Shown here: positions 55,059-64,000 of the stretch, one piece after another | Numbering within the stretch: the first letter of the stretch is position 1 | Layout of the letters: each line of letters opens with the position of its first letter | Notes under the pieces: generated by a model | Seen by the model: only the letters and a program-made list of their open reading frames with translations | Database searches by the model: none | What the model was told of the DNA's origin: nothing | Translations under genes and position numbers: made by a program | Origin: Anaspis maculata | Taxonomy: Eukaryota > Arthropoda > Insecta > Coleoptera > Scraptiidae | Assembly: GCA_949128115.1 (NCBI GenBank) | Contig: OX421963.1 | Location: 1,550,001-1,614,000, forward strand | Direction: 5' to 3' | DNA length: 64,000 nt

Positions 55059-56549
55059 TAGTGGGGTCGGTACACAATAAAAAACGGTACTATACGGCAT
55101 TTAATGATACAGAAAATTCCTTCTGCATGAGGGTTCTACAAGGCCTAACGAACGATATTAGAAGGGGAAGCACAAAAGCTTCCCCTTAGGGGAGCCGCAG
55201 GGGGCCCTGTCAAGTAGACGGTCCAAGAACTCCTACCAAACCATCTTTCAATTTCGTTGTATCACTCAAATGGGGATGATGTGACTCCATTGTGAATCTC
55301 GATGGCAATGGTCGCCATGTTCCTTTCATCCTTCATACTTGAAAAAATAATATCTTCGGGGGATCAGAGAAATCACTTTTTATTTTTTTATACATACGAG
55401 AGGATGCGAAGTTGGCATGTTTTGTGTCTTAACCTGTTATTTGGCATTCCCAAAATCCTATTATAAAGTCAATTTTTCAAATTCTCAATTTTGGGTTGAT
55501 TGGTAGGCTAAGAAGTAGGTATTTTTTAACAGCCAGTCCACACGTACTTTTTCCAGTGTCCAACTGGAGGTTATCCAAATCATCATCAGGGGTGGATATA
55601 CTGAACTATTTTCTAAACATTATGTCAAGAAAACCAATTCTAAACCGCGCACAGAGAGTACAAAAATTATTTTTCTTTCGGTCGGTCGAATTGCGATGCC
55701 TACTACGCCCGTCAGGGAGAGCGCTGAGCATCGCCAGACTAAAACTGGTATGAAAACAGCATAAACGAATTCAAAACTGCCTGAAATACTCATTATGTGG
55801 TTCGGCATTCTATTTTCAGTCAGCACTCAGAGATTTGGTCAGTTTTGAATTTGTTTGGGCTGTTTTCATACTAGTTTAGTCTGGCGATGCTCAGCGTTCT
55901 CCCTGACGGGCGTAGTAGGCATCGCAATTCGACCGACCGAAAGAAAAATAATTTGTGTACTCTCTATGCGCGGTTTAGAATTGGTTTTCTTGACATAATG
56001 TTTAGAAAATAGTTCAGTATATACACCCCTGATGATGATTTGAATAACCTCCAGTTGGACACTGAAAAAAGTACGTGTGGACTGGATGTTAAAGAATACC
56101 TACTTCTTAGCCAACCAATCAACCCAAAATTGAGAATTTGAAAAATTGACTTCATAAGAGGATTTTGGGTATGCCAAATAACAGGTTAAGACACAAAACA
56201 TGCCAACTTCGCATCCTCTTGTATGTATAAAAAAATAAAAAGTGATTTCTCTGACCTCCCGGAGATATTATTTTTTCAAGCATGAAGGATGAAAGAGACA
56301 TGGCGACCAATGCCATCGAGATTCACAATGGAGTCACATCATCCCCATTTGAGTGATACAACGAAATTGAAAGATGGTTTGGTAAGAGTTCTTGGACCGT
56401 CAACTTGACAGGGCCCCCTGCGGCCCCTCTAAGGGGAAGCTTTTGTGCTTCCCCTTCTAATATCGTTCGTTAGGCCTTGTAGAACACTTATGCAGAAGGA
56501 ATTTTCTGTATCATTAAATGCCGTATGGGAATGGCTACCAACCCCACTA
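55059..56549. mobile_element. Foldback element F6 (TAGTGGGGT ends) in J1
   Basis: A 1491-bp palindrome: left TAGTGGGGTCGGTA and right TACCAACCCCACTA, with long inner pairing (GCGGTTTAGAATTGGTTTTC and its mirror) and a loop at about 55750-55870. The flanks TATATT|...|TATTATAG fit a 3- or 4-bp duplication (TAT or TATT). Ends start TAG but not TAGTCC, so its membership in the F1-F5 group is probable, not certain. Confidence 0.75.
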
Positions 56550-57072
56550 TATTATAGAAAATACAATTTAGAATGCTCCCATCAGTGATGTGTACCGTAT
56601 GAAACGAAAGATTTTTTCAAAAGATTCTGCGGAACCTAAGCTGGTTCCTAAACAAACTATTGTGGCAACATTTGAAGGTAATGTTGTGCCAAATCATGTT
56701 ATAATAAATAGTGTGGTTTGTCCAGTGGAAACATACGTAGGTAAGGTTGTGCAATGTTTCAGGTGTCTTTTGTTTGGTCACGTGACCGCCCAGTGCCGAA
56801 GTACTAAAGAGAAATGCCAAAAATGCGGACAGGTGAAGGCCGAGGAGGATGTTCATAGCAGCAGCAAACCCTTCTGTATTCACTGTAAAAACGAATCGCA
56901 CCAGTCCACCTCTAAAGACTGTCCGATACTGGAAAAACAGAAAAAAATCAAATCAGAAATGGCATTTAACAACAAAACTTTCAGCAAAGCTCAAAAAGCA
57001 GTAAATTTGAGCTACAGCACCGTGACTACCAACAACAGATTCGACATTTTCAACACCAAAGCTTTTGATTAA
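56550..57072 (+). pseudogene. J1 ORF1, segment 3, zinc knuckles
   Basis: The frame from 56590 has a basic start (MKRKIFSKDSAEPKLVP) and then CCHC-type knuckles: CFRCLLFGHVTAQC (C-x2-C-x4-H-x4-C), CQKCGQVKAEEDVH and CIHCKNESHQSTSKDC. Tandem knuckles in an ORF1 are typical of jockey-like LINEs and bind nucleic acid. It ends at TAA 57072. A possible continuation in another frame (SPDFQYHIKLSQIRN) is cut by F2c at 57312. Confidence 0.78.
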
Positions 57073-57312
57073 AGCTCCTTCCCCAGACTTCCAATACCAC
57101 ATAAAACTTTCTCAAATTCGCAACCGCAACTACCCGGAGTAACAACATCCTAAACCCAAACAGAAGTAACTAAGTCCCTTTTTCTCCACCAGCGAACAGT
57201 TTTGGATCGCATGGGCAGAGTAAAAACATAACAGGAACGAACGAAAGCATTCTCCGCAAAAAACGCAAGGTTCTGTCGCCCAGCACGACAACTAAACTGC
57301 TCACAAATTTAA
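57073..57312 (+). other. J1 sequence between ORF1 stop and F2c
   Basis: Shifted remains of the ORF1 C-terminus (ILRKKRKVLSPSTTTKLLT). F2c follows with TAA at the junction. Confidence 0.5.
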
Positions 57313-60300
57313 TAGTCCTGTCCCTAGCAGTACTTCTGTAATTAAAACGATGTAATCAAAATTTTTTTTTTGGAATCGTTAGAGGATCATCTCAGAACAA
57401 ATAATCACTCGGGTGCTTTCGCGATTTCTGGTACATTTTCCAGCAATATCGCATCAAAGTTGGCGGCTGGTCAATTCTTCAGTTCGCTGATATTTCTTAA
57501 AAATCGAGTTTTTGCGATTTTTTTGAAATAAAAGTACTTATCTACCCAAAAAACAATTCTGGATCGAATGGTGCTGTCAGATGTTGAGTACTTACGTTAT
57601 ACCGGGTTAAAAAAAAATAAAACGAATTTTATCATTTTTTCCAACTTTTTCACAAACTTTATGTCAAAAGCTCGCTGACTAAATCGTCTACTAAAATCAA
57701 TTGTCAATATAGCCAAATTATCAAAAATCAAGATGGCGGCGGCGAACCCAAATAAAAATGTGTCGTATTTCGAGAATTTTTTTTTAATTTCTTAACTTCG
57801 TAAAGAACGACACTGATGGTGGATTCTGGAAGATTCAGCTTTCTTTTGCAATTTTGGACTAGATTCACTTGATTCGCACATTCCACTGTAAAAATATAGT
57901 GAAATAAAGGAAGGTCCACTTGTAAATTTTTTCTAAATTCACTATAAATCAGCAGTCCAAAAACCTCCCGCGAATCCTTATTTCTGAAGCAATTTCTACA
58001 CACTTGGTAGTGATCGTGAGGTGTGTGCATAGGCTACAAATACCGTGTTGATGCATGGCCGAAGTTTTGAAATTTTAGATAATAGATGACGTAAATGGTG
58101 GAGGTGCGCATGTCAAATATCGAATATTTTACTTTTTGTCCTCACAATCATGTTCTGAACGAAAAATCTATAAATGGTTGGCTTGATGGTCAGCTGAATA
58201 AACACGCAACGAGAGTCAAATGTTAGAAGAGTCGAAATGTAAAATTTTCAAATAGACGACTTTACTTCTTAGGAGAAAATAAAACGGTTCTCTCCGTTAG
58301 TCCGGGAATTTTAGCTGTTGGAATCGCAAATAGCGAACAAAAATGAAAACCAGCCGGATTTTTTGTATATAAGCTCAGTTAAGCATGAAGTTTATCATAG
58401 TGAAAGTTCTCAAGAATCCGGTGTGAGCTTCGGCTGTTGTGGCCTCGAGAAGAACTTGAGGACCAGTTTTTCGCGTATATCTCGTGAACAATGGCACTTG
58501 GGAAGAACGTGCTTGGTAAGAAATTGTTGAAAATTTAATTGTCTATGAGAAAGGTCCTTACACATTCCATCTTCAGTCCACTCCTTCTTCGTCAAAGCAC
58601 AAGAGAATTAAAATAATCCAGATGCTCGATACTGAAGACTGTATGGACCTTGAGTTTTATGATAGCGGGGTGCCACTTGGTAGAGGTGTTGTTTGATCTA
58701 TTCTGTTTTGACTGAAACTATTTGCCATCAATACCAACTATGCCGGCGGCATATATAGGGTGATTTAAAAATAAGAAGTTGAAGAAATGTACCTCAAGAA
58801 CCAAAGTAGGTGAAGACATATAAACCGCCAAAAATATTTCTTATTTCATGGTCATGAAGTCGTCGTAAACTTGGATCAAAAATGTTGAGCCGTTTCTGAC
58901 ATATCTTCAGAAGACTGAAGTCGTTACGAAAAAAAACTAGTTCTCCGTATATCAGTAACTCTTCAGATATTGAATCGAGACTTGGTGTTTTGAATCGAAA
59001 CAATGATAAATTACATTTGAAATGAAATAATAGTGAAAAACACTCTCTAGGCCAACTACTTTTAGAAAAAACACAGTCAACTTTTTTTCTGATGAGTAGA
59101 CGAAAAAATTATTCTTTTCGGTAACAACTTCAGTCTTTTGAAGATATTTCAAGAACGGCTCAAGATATCTGATTCAAGATTACGACGACTTCATGACCAT
59201 GAAATCAGAATTATTTATGGCGATTTACATGTCTTCGCCTATTTTGGTTCTTGAGGAACAAATGTTCAACTTTCTATTTTTATTTCACTCTGTATATGCC
59301 GCCGGCATAGTTCGTATTGATAACTTCAACTTCAATCAAGAAATAGTGGACCAACCAACACCTCTACGAGGTGGCACTCCGCCTTCATAAAACTCAAGGT
59401 CCATACAGTGTTCAGCATCGAGCATCTGGATTATTTTAATTTTCTTGTGTTTTGACAAAGAAAGAGTGGACTGACGATAAAACGTGTAAGGACCTTTCTT
59501 ATAGACAATAAAATTTTACAAGCACGTTCTTCCCAAGTGCCATTGTTCACGAGATATACGCGAAAAACTTATCCTCAAGTCCTTCTCGAGGCCACAACGG
59601 CCGAAGCTCACACCGGATTCTTGAGAACTCAAACTATGTTGAACTGCATGCCTTACTGAGCTTGTATACAAAAATTCGGCTGGCTTTCATTTTTGTTCGC
59701 TATTTGCGATTTTAACAGCTAAAATTTCTGGACCAACGGATAGAACCGTTTTATTTTCTCCAAAGAAGTAAAGCCGTCTATTTGAAAATTTCACATTTCG
59801 ACTCTTTCAACATTTGACTCTCGTTGCGTGTTTATCCAGCTGACTATTAAGCCAACCATTTATAGAAATTTCGTTCAGAACATGTGAGAACAAAAAGAAG
59901 AATATTCGATATTTGACATGCGCACCTCCACCATTTACGTCATCTATCATCTAAAATTTCGAAACTTTGGCCATGCACCAACACGGTATTTGTAGCCTAT
60001 GCACACAGCTTACAATCACTACCAAGTGTGTAGAAATTGCTTCAGAAATAAGGATTAGCGGGAGGTTTTTAAACTGCTGATTTATTGTGAATTTGGAAAA
60101 AATTACAAGTGGACCTTCCTTCAATTCACTATATTTTCACAGTGGAATGTGCGAATCAAGTAGATCTAGTCCCAAATTGCAAAAGAAAGCTGAATCTTCC
60201 AGAATCCACCATCAGTGTCGTTCTTTACGAAGTTTAGAAATCAAAAAAAAATCTCGAAATACGACACATTTTTATTTGGGTTCGCCGCCGCCATCTTGAT

Positions 60301-60726
60301 TTTTGATAATTTGGCTATATTGACAATTGATTTTAGTAGACGATTTAGCCAGCGAGCTATTGACATAAAGTTTGTGAAAATCGGCCAAGAAACTAAAACG
60401 TTGGGAAAAAATTATAAAACTCGTTTTATTTTTTTTTCACCCGGTATAACGTAAGTACCTAACATCTGACAGCATTATTCGATCCAGAATTGTTTTTTGG
60501 GTAGATTAGTACTTTTATTTGAAAAAAATCGCAAAAACTCCAAGAAATATCAGCGAACTGAAGAATTGACCAGCCGCCAACTTTGATGCGATATTGCTGG
60601 AAAATGTACCAGAAATCGCGAAAGCACCCGAATGATTATTGGTCCTGGGATGATCCTCTAACGATTCCAAAAAAAAAAATTGATTACATCGTTTTTCCTA
60701 CAGAAGTACTGCTAGGGCCTGGATTA
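57313..60726. mobile_element. Foldback element F2c (TSD TAA)
   Basis: Third full copy, 3414 bp. The left end TAGTCCTGTCCCTAGCAG and the right end (inverted) TAATCCAGGCCCTAGCAG are the same orientation as F2b. TAA flanks both sides (57310-57312 and 60727-60729). It carries small indels against F2a and F2b (for example a missing stretch near 57645). The motif pair at the centre is degraded (TATAGGGTG near 58753, CACTCTGTA near 59286). Confidence 0.9.
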
Positions 60727-61077
60727 TAAGTGGATATTTAAAAAAAAAAGTTTTTTTAAAATCGCCAGAAAAATCCTGAAAATCACTCGATTGTGAAACC
60801 GCTTGCACTGTTTTGAAGAAAAATGTCAATATTTTCAAAAACTACTGAAGTTTCCCACAAAAATCACATGGATATATCTAATACAGGGTGATGAAAAAGT
60901 CGTTCAGTTTTGTTCTTTTTTATTCTCATGCAGGAGATTGTTCATCCACCCTGTACACCTATATTTACTTGGATCTTATAGTCTGTAGCTTATGTAACTC
61001 GTTAGTTTTTATTTTTTTGCTTTCCGTTGCGTACTTACCGAAATATAGCCTTTTTATTTTTCAAAGTCATTTAGTCG
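60727..61077. other. Spacer with 74-bp hairpin
   Basis: AT-rich; possible end of J1 with an A-run (60739). No ORF2 of J1 is seen, so J1 is incomplete. Confidence 0.5.
60882..60955. repeat. 74-bp element with TACAGGGTG/CACCCTGTA ends
   Basis: TACAGGGTG at 60882 and CACCCTGTA ending 60955 are inverted repeats around 56 bp of unrelated sequence. This is the smallest unit using the motif found near the centres or ends of several foldbacks. Confidence 0.55.
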
Positions 61078-62738
61078 AGTCCGGATGCTAGTTGCATAAA
61101 ATGGAATGAACCTTGCATTTTTTGATGAGAAGATGCTACTTGGTGGAAATGTTTTTTGCATCATACTCTTCCGATCCAGAAAGGTAGCCATCAGCGCCAT
61201 CTACGCTGGCAGCGTATACAGGGTGAAACAGAAAAAAAAAGTTGGAAAATTATATCTAAATAACCAAAACATGTGGAGACGTGTAATTTACCACATACAT
61301 TAACTGTTTTATGCTCATTAAGTCACAGCAAACCGTTCTTGATTACCTTGAACCGTCTTTGAAATGTAGGGGAAAAACAGAAAAAAAACCAAAAACACTC
61401 TTTTTTCCATAAATAAGTGATTTTTAGAGATATTGACACAATACTTGGTATTTCTACAAAAAGTAATGTTAGGAATGATATGAGCTGGGTAGCCAATTCC
61501 TAAGCCAACTATTTCCAGAAATACGGTTGTCAACTTTTTTTTCCTCTTGAGCACCATCTTGAATCTGCCCTGTGAGGCATCGTTGAAAAAGTGATTGGTT
61601 ATCATAATTATGGTAATATGTAATCATTGCATCGTAAAAACAACCTCCTCATCATAATGAGTGACCTCTTCGGCGGGAAAGAATTGCCATTCACGTATTT
61701 TCTGGCTCTTCAAAGCTTCAGTGCCCATGATGGCATTTGCAACATCTGGAATTGTAAAATATTTTACGCATTATGAACCTTGATGTACTTTGAGGTAGCT
61801 TATCAAGTTTTGCAATCATCAATTAGGAGGTTTGTTCTTGAAAGCTGTTTGAATAAAATTTGTTTAACTTTTTTATGGAAAATGCAAAATATTGGATCTT
61901 TCACCCTTATTTGATCCCTCGTTGAGGAAAGCCTGAAACCGAAAGTCTCCAAAATTTCTATGCTAATGGTTCACTGAGAACTGCTCTTCAATGTGTAATT
62001 GTCAAAATTTGCATAGTTGCGTTCAGATCCCAGACAGAGCGACAAAGAAGTTCATGCAGTGAAAAAAGACACAACTTCCAATGCAACGGAGAAATCCCGG
62101 AAATGTCTCTTTTAGATAGGCTTCCCGCAATACACAGGTTCTGTAAGCCTCTCAAGCGTGGGTGAAAAGGCTTGAAACATTACTAACTTGAGGCTCTAAC
62201 AGTGTACCAAATTGCACATTTATGTTTAAAAAAGCAAGGTCTCCAGACAGCTTTCAGTCTAGCCCTGGACTAGTTTTTTCTCGACTGTACTTTATGTCTT
62301 TTTTTACTGCATGAACGTCTCTGTCTGGAATCTGAACGCAACTATGCAATTTTTGACAACTAAACATTGAAGAGCACTTCCCACTGAACCATTATCGTAA
62401 AAAATTCGGAGACTTTCGGTTTCAGGCTATCCTCAGTGAGGGATCAAGTGAGGGTGAGAGACCCAATATTTTGTATTTTTCATAAAAAAAACGACACAAA
62501 TTTTGTTCAAACAGCTTTTAAGAACAAACCTCTCAATTGATGATTGTGAAACTTGGTAGGCTACCTCAAAGTACATCAAGGTTCATAATGTGTAACATAT
62601 TTCACTATTCCAGATGTTGCAAATGCCATCATGGGCACTAAAGCTTTGAAGAGCCAAAAAATACGTGAATGACAATTCTTTCCCGCCGAAGAGGTCACTA
62701 AGTTATGATAAGGAGGCTGTTTTTGCGATGCAATGATT
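61078..62738. mobile_element. Foldback element F5b, 3'-truncated by J3
   Basis: Second F5 copy. It begins GAGTCCGGATGCTAGTTGC (first base differs from TAGTCC) and follows F5a through the centre. The right arm stops at GCGATGCAATGATT (62738), where the J3 tail begins. So J3 was inserted in F5b, or recombination ended it there. Confidence 0.8.
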
Positions 62739-64000
62739 TAGATAAGATAAGATAAGATAAGATAATATTTATTGTTCATTAACACAGAATGTGTTACAAC
62801 AATTATATATATATATAGGTATATAAATTACAATAAATAAATAAACACGTAAATACAAAGGTTTAAATAAATGTAACATTGAATTTTTGACAAGCAACAA
62901 GTTTACAGTTTTACAAATTTACAATCTACAGTACGTATACCTGAAGTGTAGCAACATAATCACGACATACTACATTTAACAGAAAAACGTCCCCCGGCGG
63001 AAACCCCAAGTGAGTTCATGCCTCGTTTTTAAATGAATTCGTCTATGATGAGAGAACGAGTACGAAAAGCCGAGGTGCAAAAAAAGTACAGATGGTCGAT
63101 TTTCTCCCGAGTGAGCCGAGTCAGGAGGGTCGGAAAGAAATTTTGAGCATCAGGTTTCGGGATGTATTGACTCAACCATTTTTGGCGATATACCCGGTAT
63201 AATGGACAAACGCAGAATACGTGGTAGAGATCTTCGGATTCCCGTGTGTTACATAGCGTGCATGCGATGGTTGTGTCTAGGGAGGTTTTAAGGCCTTTTA
63301 TATAAAATTTGGGGTACTTATGGTTCGCAAGTCTCAGTTGGCTGATAAGTCTAAGTTTGTGTATGTTTATGTTAAGTTTGAGGTAGAAAGTGTTACTGGT
63401 GGAATGGTAGATCTTTTTAAACATGGGGTTATAAGAGGATATATTCAGTCGGTCTATATCAGTTGATATTGTTTGTTTTTTGTAGGTTTCTATTATCTCC
63501 CCTAGTCTTGCTTCTGTTCTCAGGAAACTCTGTTCTTCCCATACCTCACTTAGGTTACTTTCACTCAGCATTTCCCTAAACTGTGACACCCAATTATATT
63601 TTTGCTTAATGTTGTTCGAGTTAGCATCTAGTGATTTTAACCTATCGTAGCATAACTTGGGCAAGCGATACGAAGGCATTTTAAGGACTTTGATCCACCA
63701 CTTCAGGCTTTTTTCAAGGATGTTTACTTTTATTTTTAAGAGGCCCGTTTCTAGACGTATAAAGAAATTTGGAGTATTGTTTGGTAAGTGTAGTAGGGAT
63801 TTTATGTACCTCATCTGTACTCGTTCCAGGATATCTTCATATCTCAGGGCCCAAACCTCTGCTGAGTACAGTAGTGTTGCCAGGACTATAGTGCGGTACA
63901 GGTGGATTTTGGTTTCCCAGCAGTTAGATTTGCAGTAGCGTAAGGTTTGAGTTGTTGTTCCTATTGCTATATTTGCCCTACTGGAAAAATGTTCGGCTGT
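62739..64000 (-). mobile_element. LINE J3 with (TTATC)n tail, open at the window edge
   Basis: The reverse strand ends in about five TTATC units (plus-strand GATAA, 62740-62766) after ...AATAAATATT. A long 3' part of a LINE ORF lies at 63029-64000 and continues past the window. The tail type is microsatellite-like, not poly(A). Confidence 0.8.
63029..64000 (-). CDS. J3 reverse-transcriptase ORF, C-terminal part
   Basis: The frame is open from the right edge to a stop at 63029. Motifs: YRTIVLATLLYSAEVWAL, YEDILERVQMRYIKSLLHLP, NNTPNFFIRLETGLLKIK, then a helical region and a zinc-type ending (CTLCNTRESEDLYHVFCVCP). This is the region after the RT thumb in many LINE ORF2 proteins. The palm and YADD lie outside. 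No inactivating change seen. Confidence 0.8.
   Translation of the reverse strand, partial: TAEHFSSRANIAIGTTTQTLRYCKSNCWETKIHLYRTIVLATLLYSAEVWALRYEDILERVQMRYIKSLLHLPNNTPNFFIRLETGLLKIKVNILEKSLKWWIKVLKMPSYRLPKLCYDRLKSLDANSNNIKQKYNWVSQFREMLSESNLSEVWEEQSFLRTEARLGEIIETYKKQTISTDIDRLNISSYNPMFKKIYHSTSNTFYLKLNINIHKLRLISQLRLANHKYPKFYIKGLKTSLDTTIACTLCNTRESEDLYHVFCVCPLYRVYRQKWLSQYIPKPDAQNFFPTLLTRLTREKIDHLYFFCTSAFRTRSLIIDEFI

Noticed and set aside
55059..56549. F6 as a certain member of the 3-bp TSD group
   Set aside because: Its ends start TAG but not TAGTCC and the flanks fit 3 or 4 bp, so it is listed only as probable.

Overview
The window looks like a piece of an AT-rich arthropod, most likely insect, nuclear genome. 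The evidence is GT-AG-split genes, 17.6/297-like Gypsy elements, CR1- and jockey-like LINEs with microsatellite tails, P-like and piggyBac-like DNA transposons, and a very high load of nested repeats. There are no operons and no bacterial-type gene packing. Everything below was read by eye; no database search was run.

Host genes are few. (1) 1252-1473 (+) looks like the last coding exon of an unidentified gene, behind an intronic tandem array (1-1140). (2) Two paralogous minus-strand genes encode secreted, membrane-anchored serine-protease homologues. Gene A has exon 1 at 15869-15077 and exon 2 at 11776-11511. Gene B has exon 1 at 41582-40811 and, apparently, exon 2 at 18094-17796. In both, the splice phases match, the spliced lengths are whole codons, catalytic residues are replaced, and a C-terminal charged linker plus transmembrane helix has been added. 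Gene B's intron (about 22.7 kb) holds most of the mobile DNA in the window. (3) A small secreted-protein gene (39854-40398, +) lies inside that intron.

The rest is mobile DNA. At 2.4-11.5 kb there is a Gypsy fragment and two Gypsy elements on opposite strands (E1 plus, E2 minus) joined near 6935; E2 is split by a 1.8 kb insertion carrying a long (CA)n run. Gene A's intron holds a dead RNase-H-bearing LINE. From 20.7 to 62.7 kb the dominant feature is a group of long foldback (palindromic) elements, here F1 to F6. They share 5'-TAG termini (mostly TAGTCC/TAATCC) and unselective 3-bp target-site duplications: F1 20713-25867 (TGA), F2a 26166-29598 (TCA), F2b 42421-48593 (TTT), F2c 57313-60726 (TAA), F3 43267-45990 (GAA, inside F2b), F4 30983-33188 (AGC), F5a 51586-53796 (ATA/ATC), F5b 61078-62738 (cut), F6 55059-56549. 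No transposase is visible in any of them, so this is the best candidate for an undescribed non-autonomous system.

Nesting gives a relative time order. A CR1-like LINE with both ORFs apparently open (21716-25674) sits in one arm of F1. F4 sits in a P-like element (30502-34140: 31-bp inverted repeats, 8-bp duplication, THAP exons). F3 sits in F2b and itself carries a duplicated 420-bp insert. A jockey-like LINE (J1, from 48863) is broken by an opposite-strand LINE (J2, itself broken by F5a), by F6 and by F2c. A third LINE (J3) cuts F5b. Tandem arrays occur at 1-1140 (alternating ~105-bp units), 36.9-39.8 kb (degenerate, ~285-bp higher-order period, holding a piggyBac-like element) and 49.6-51.3 kb (~260-bp units in the J2 3' region). 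No RNA gene or CRISPR array was recognised.
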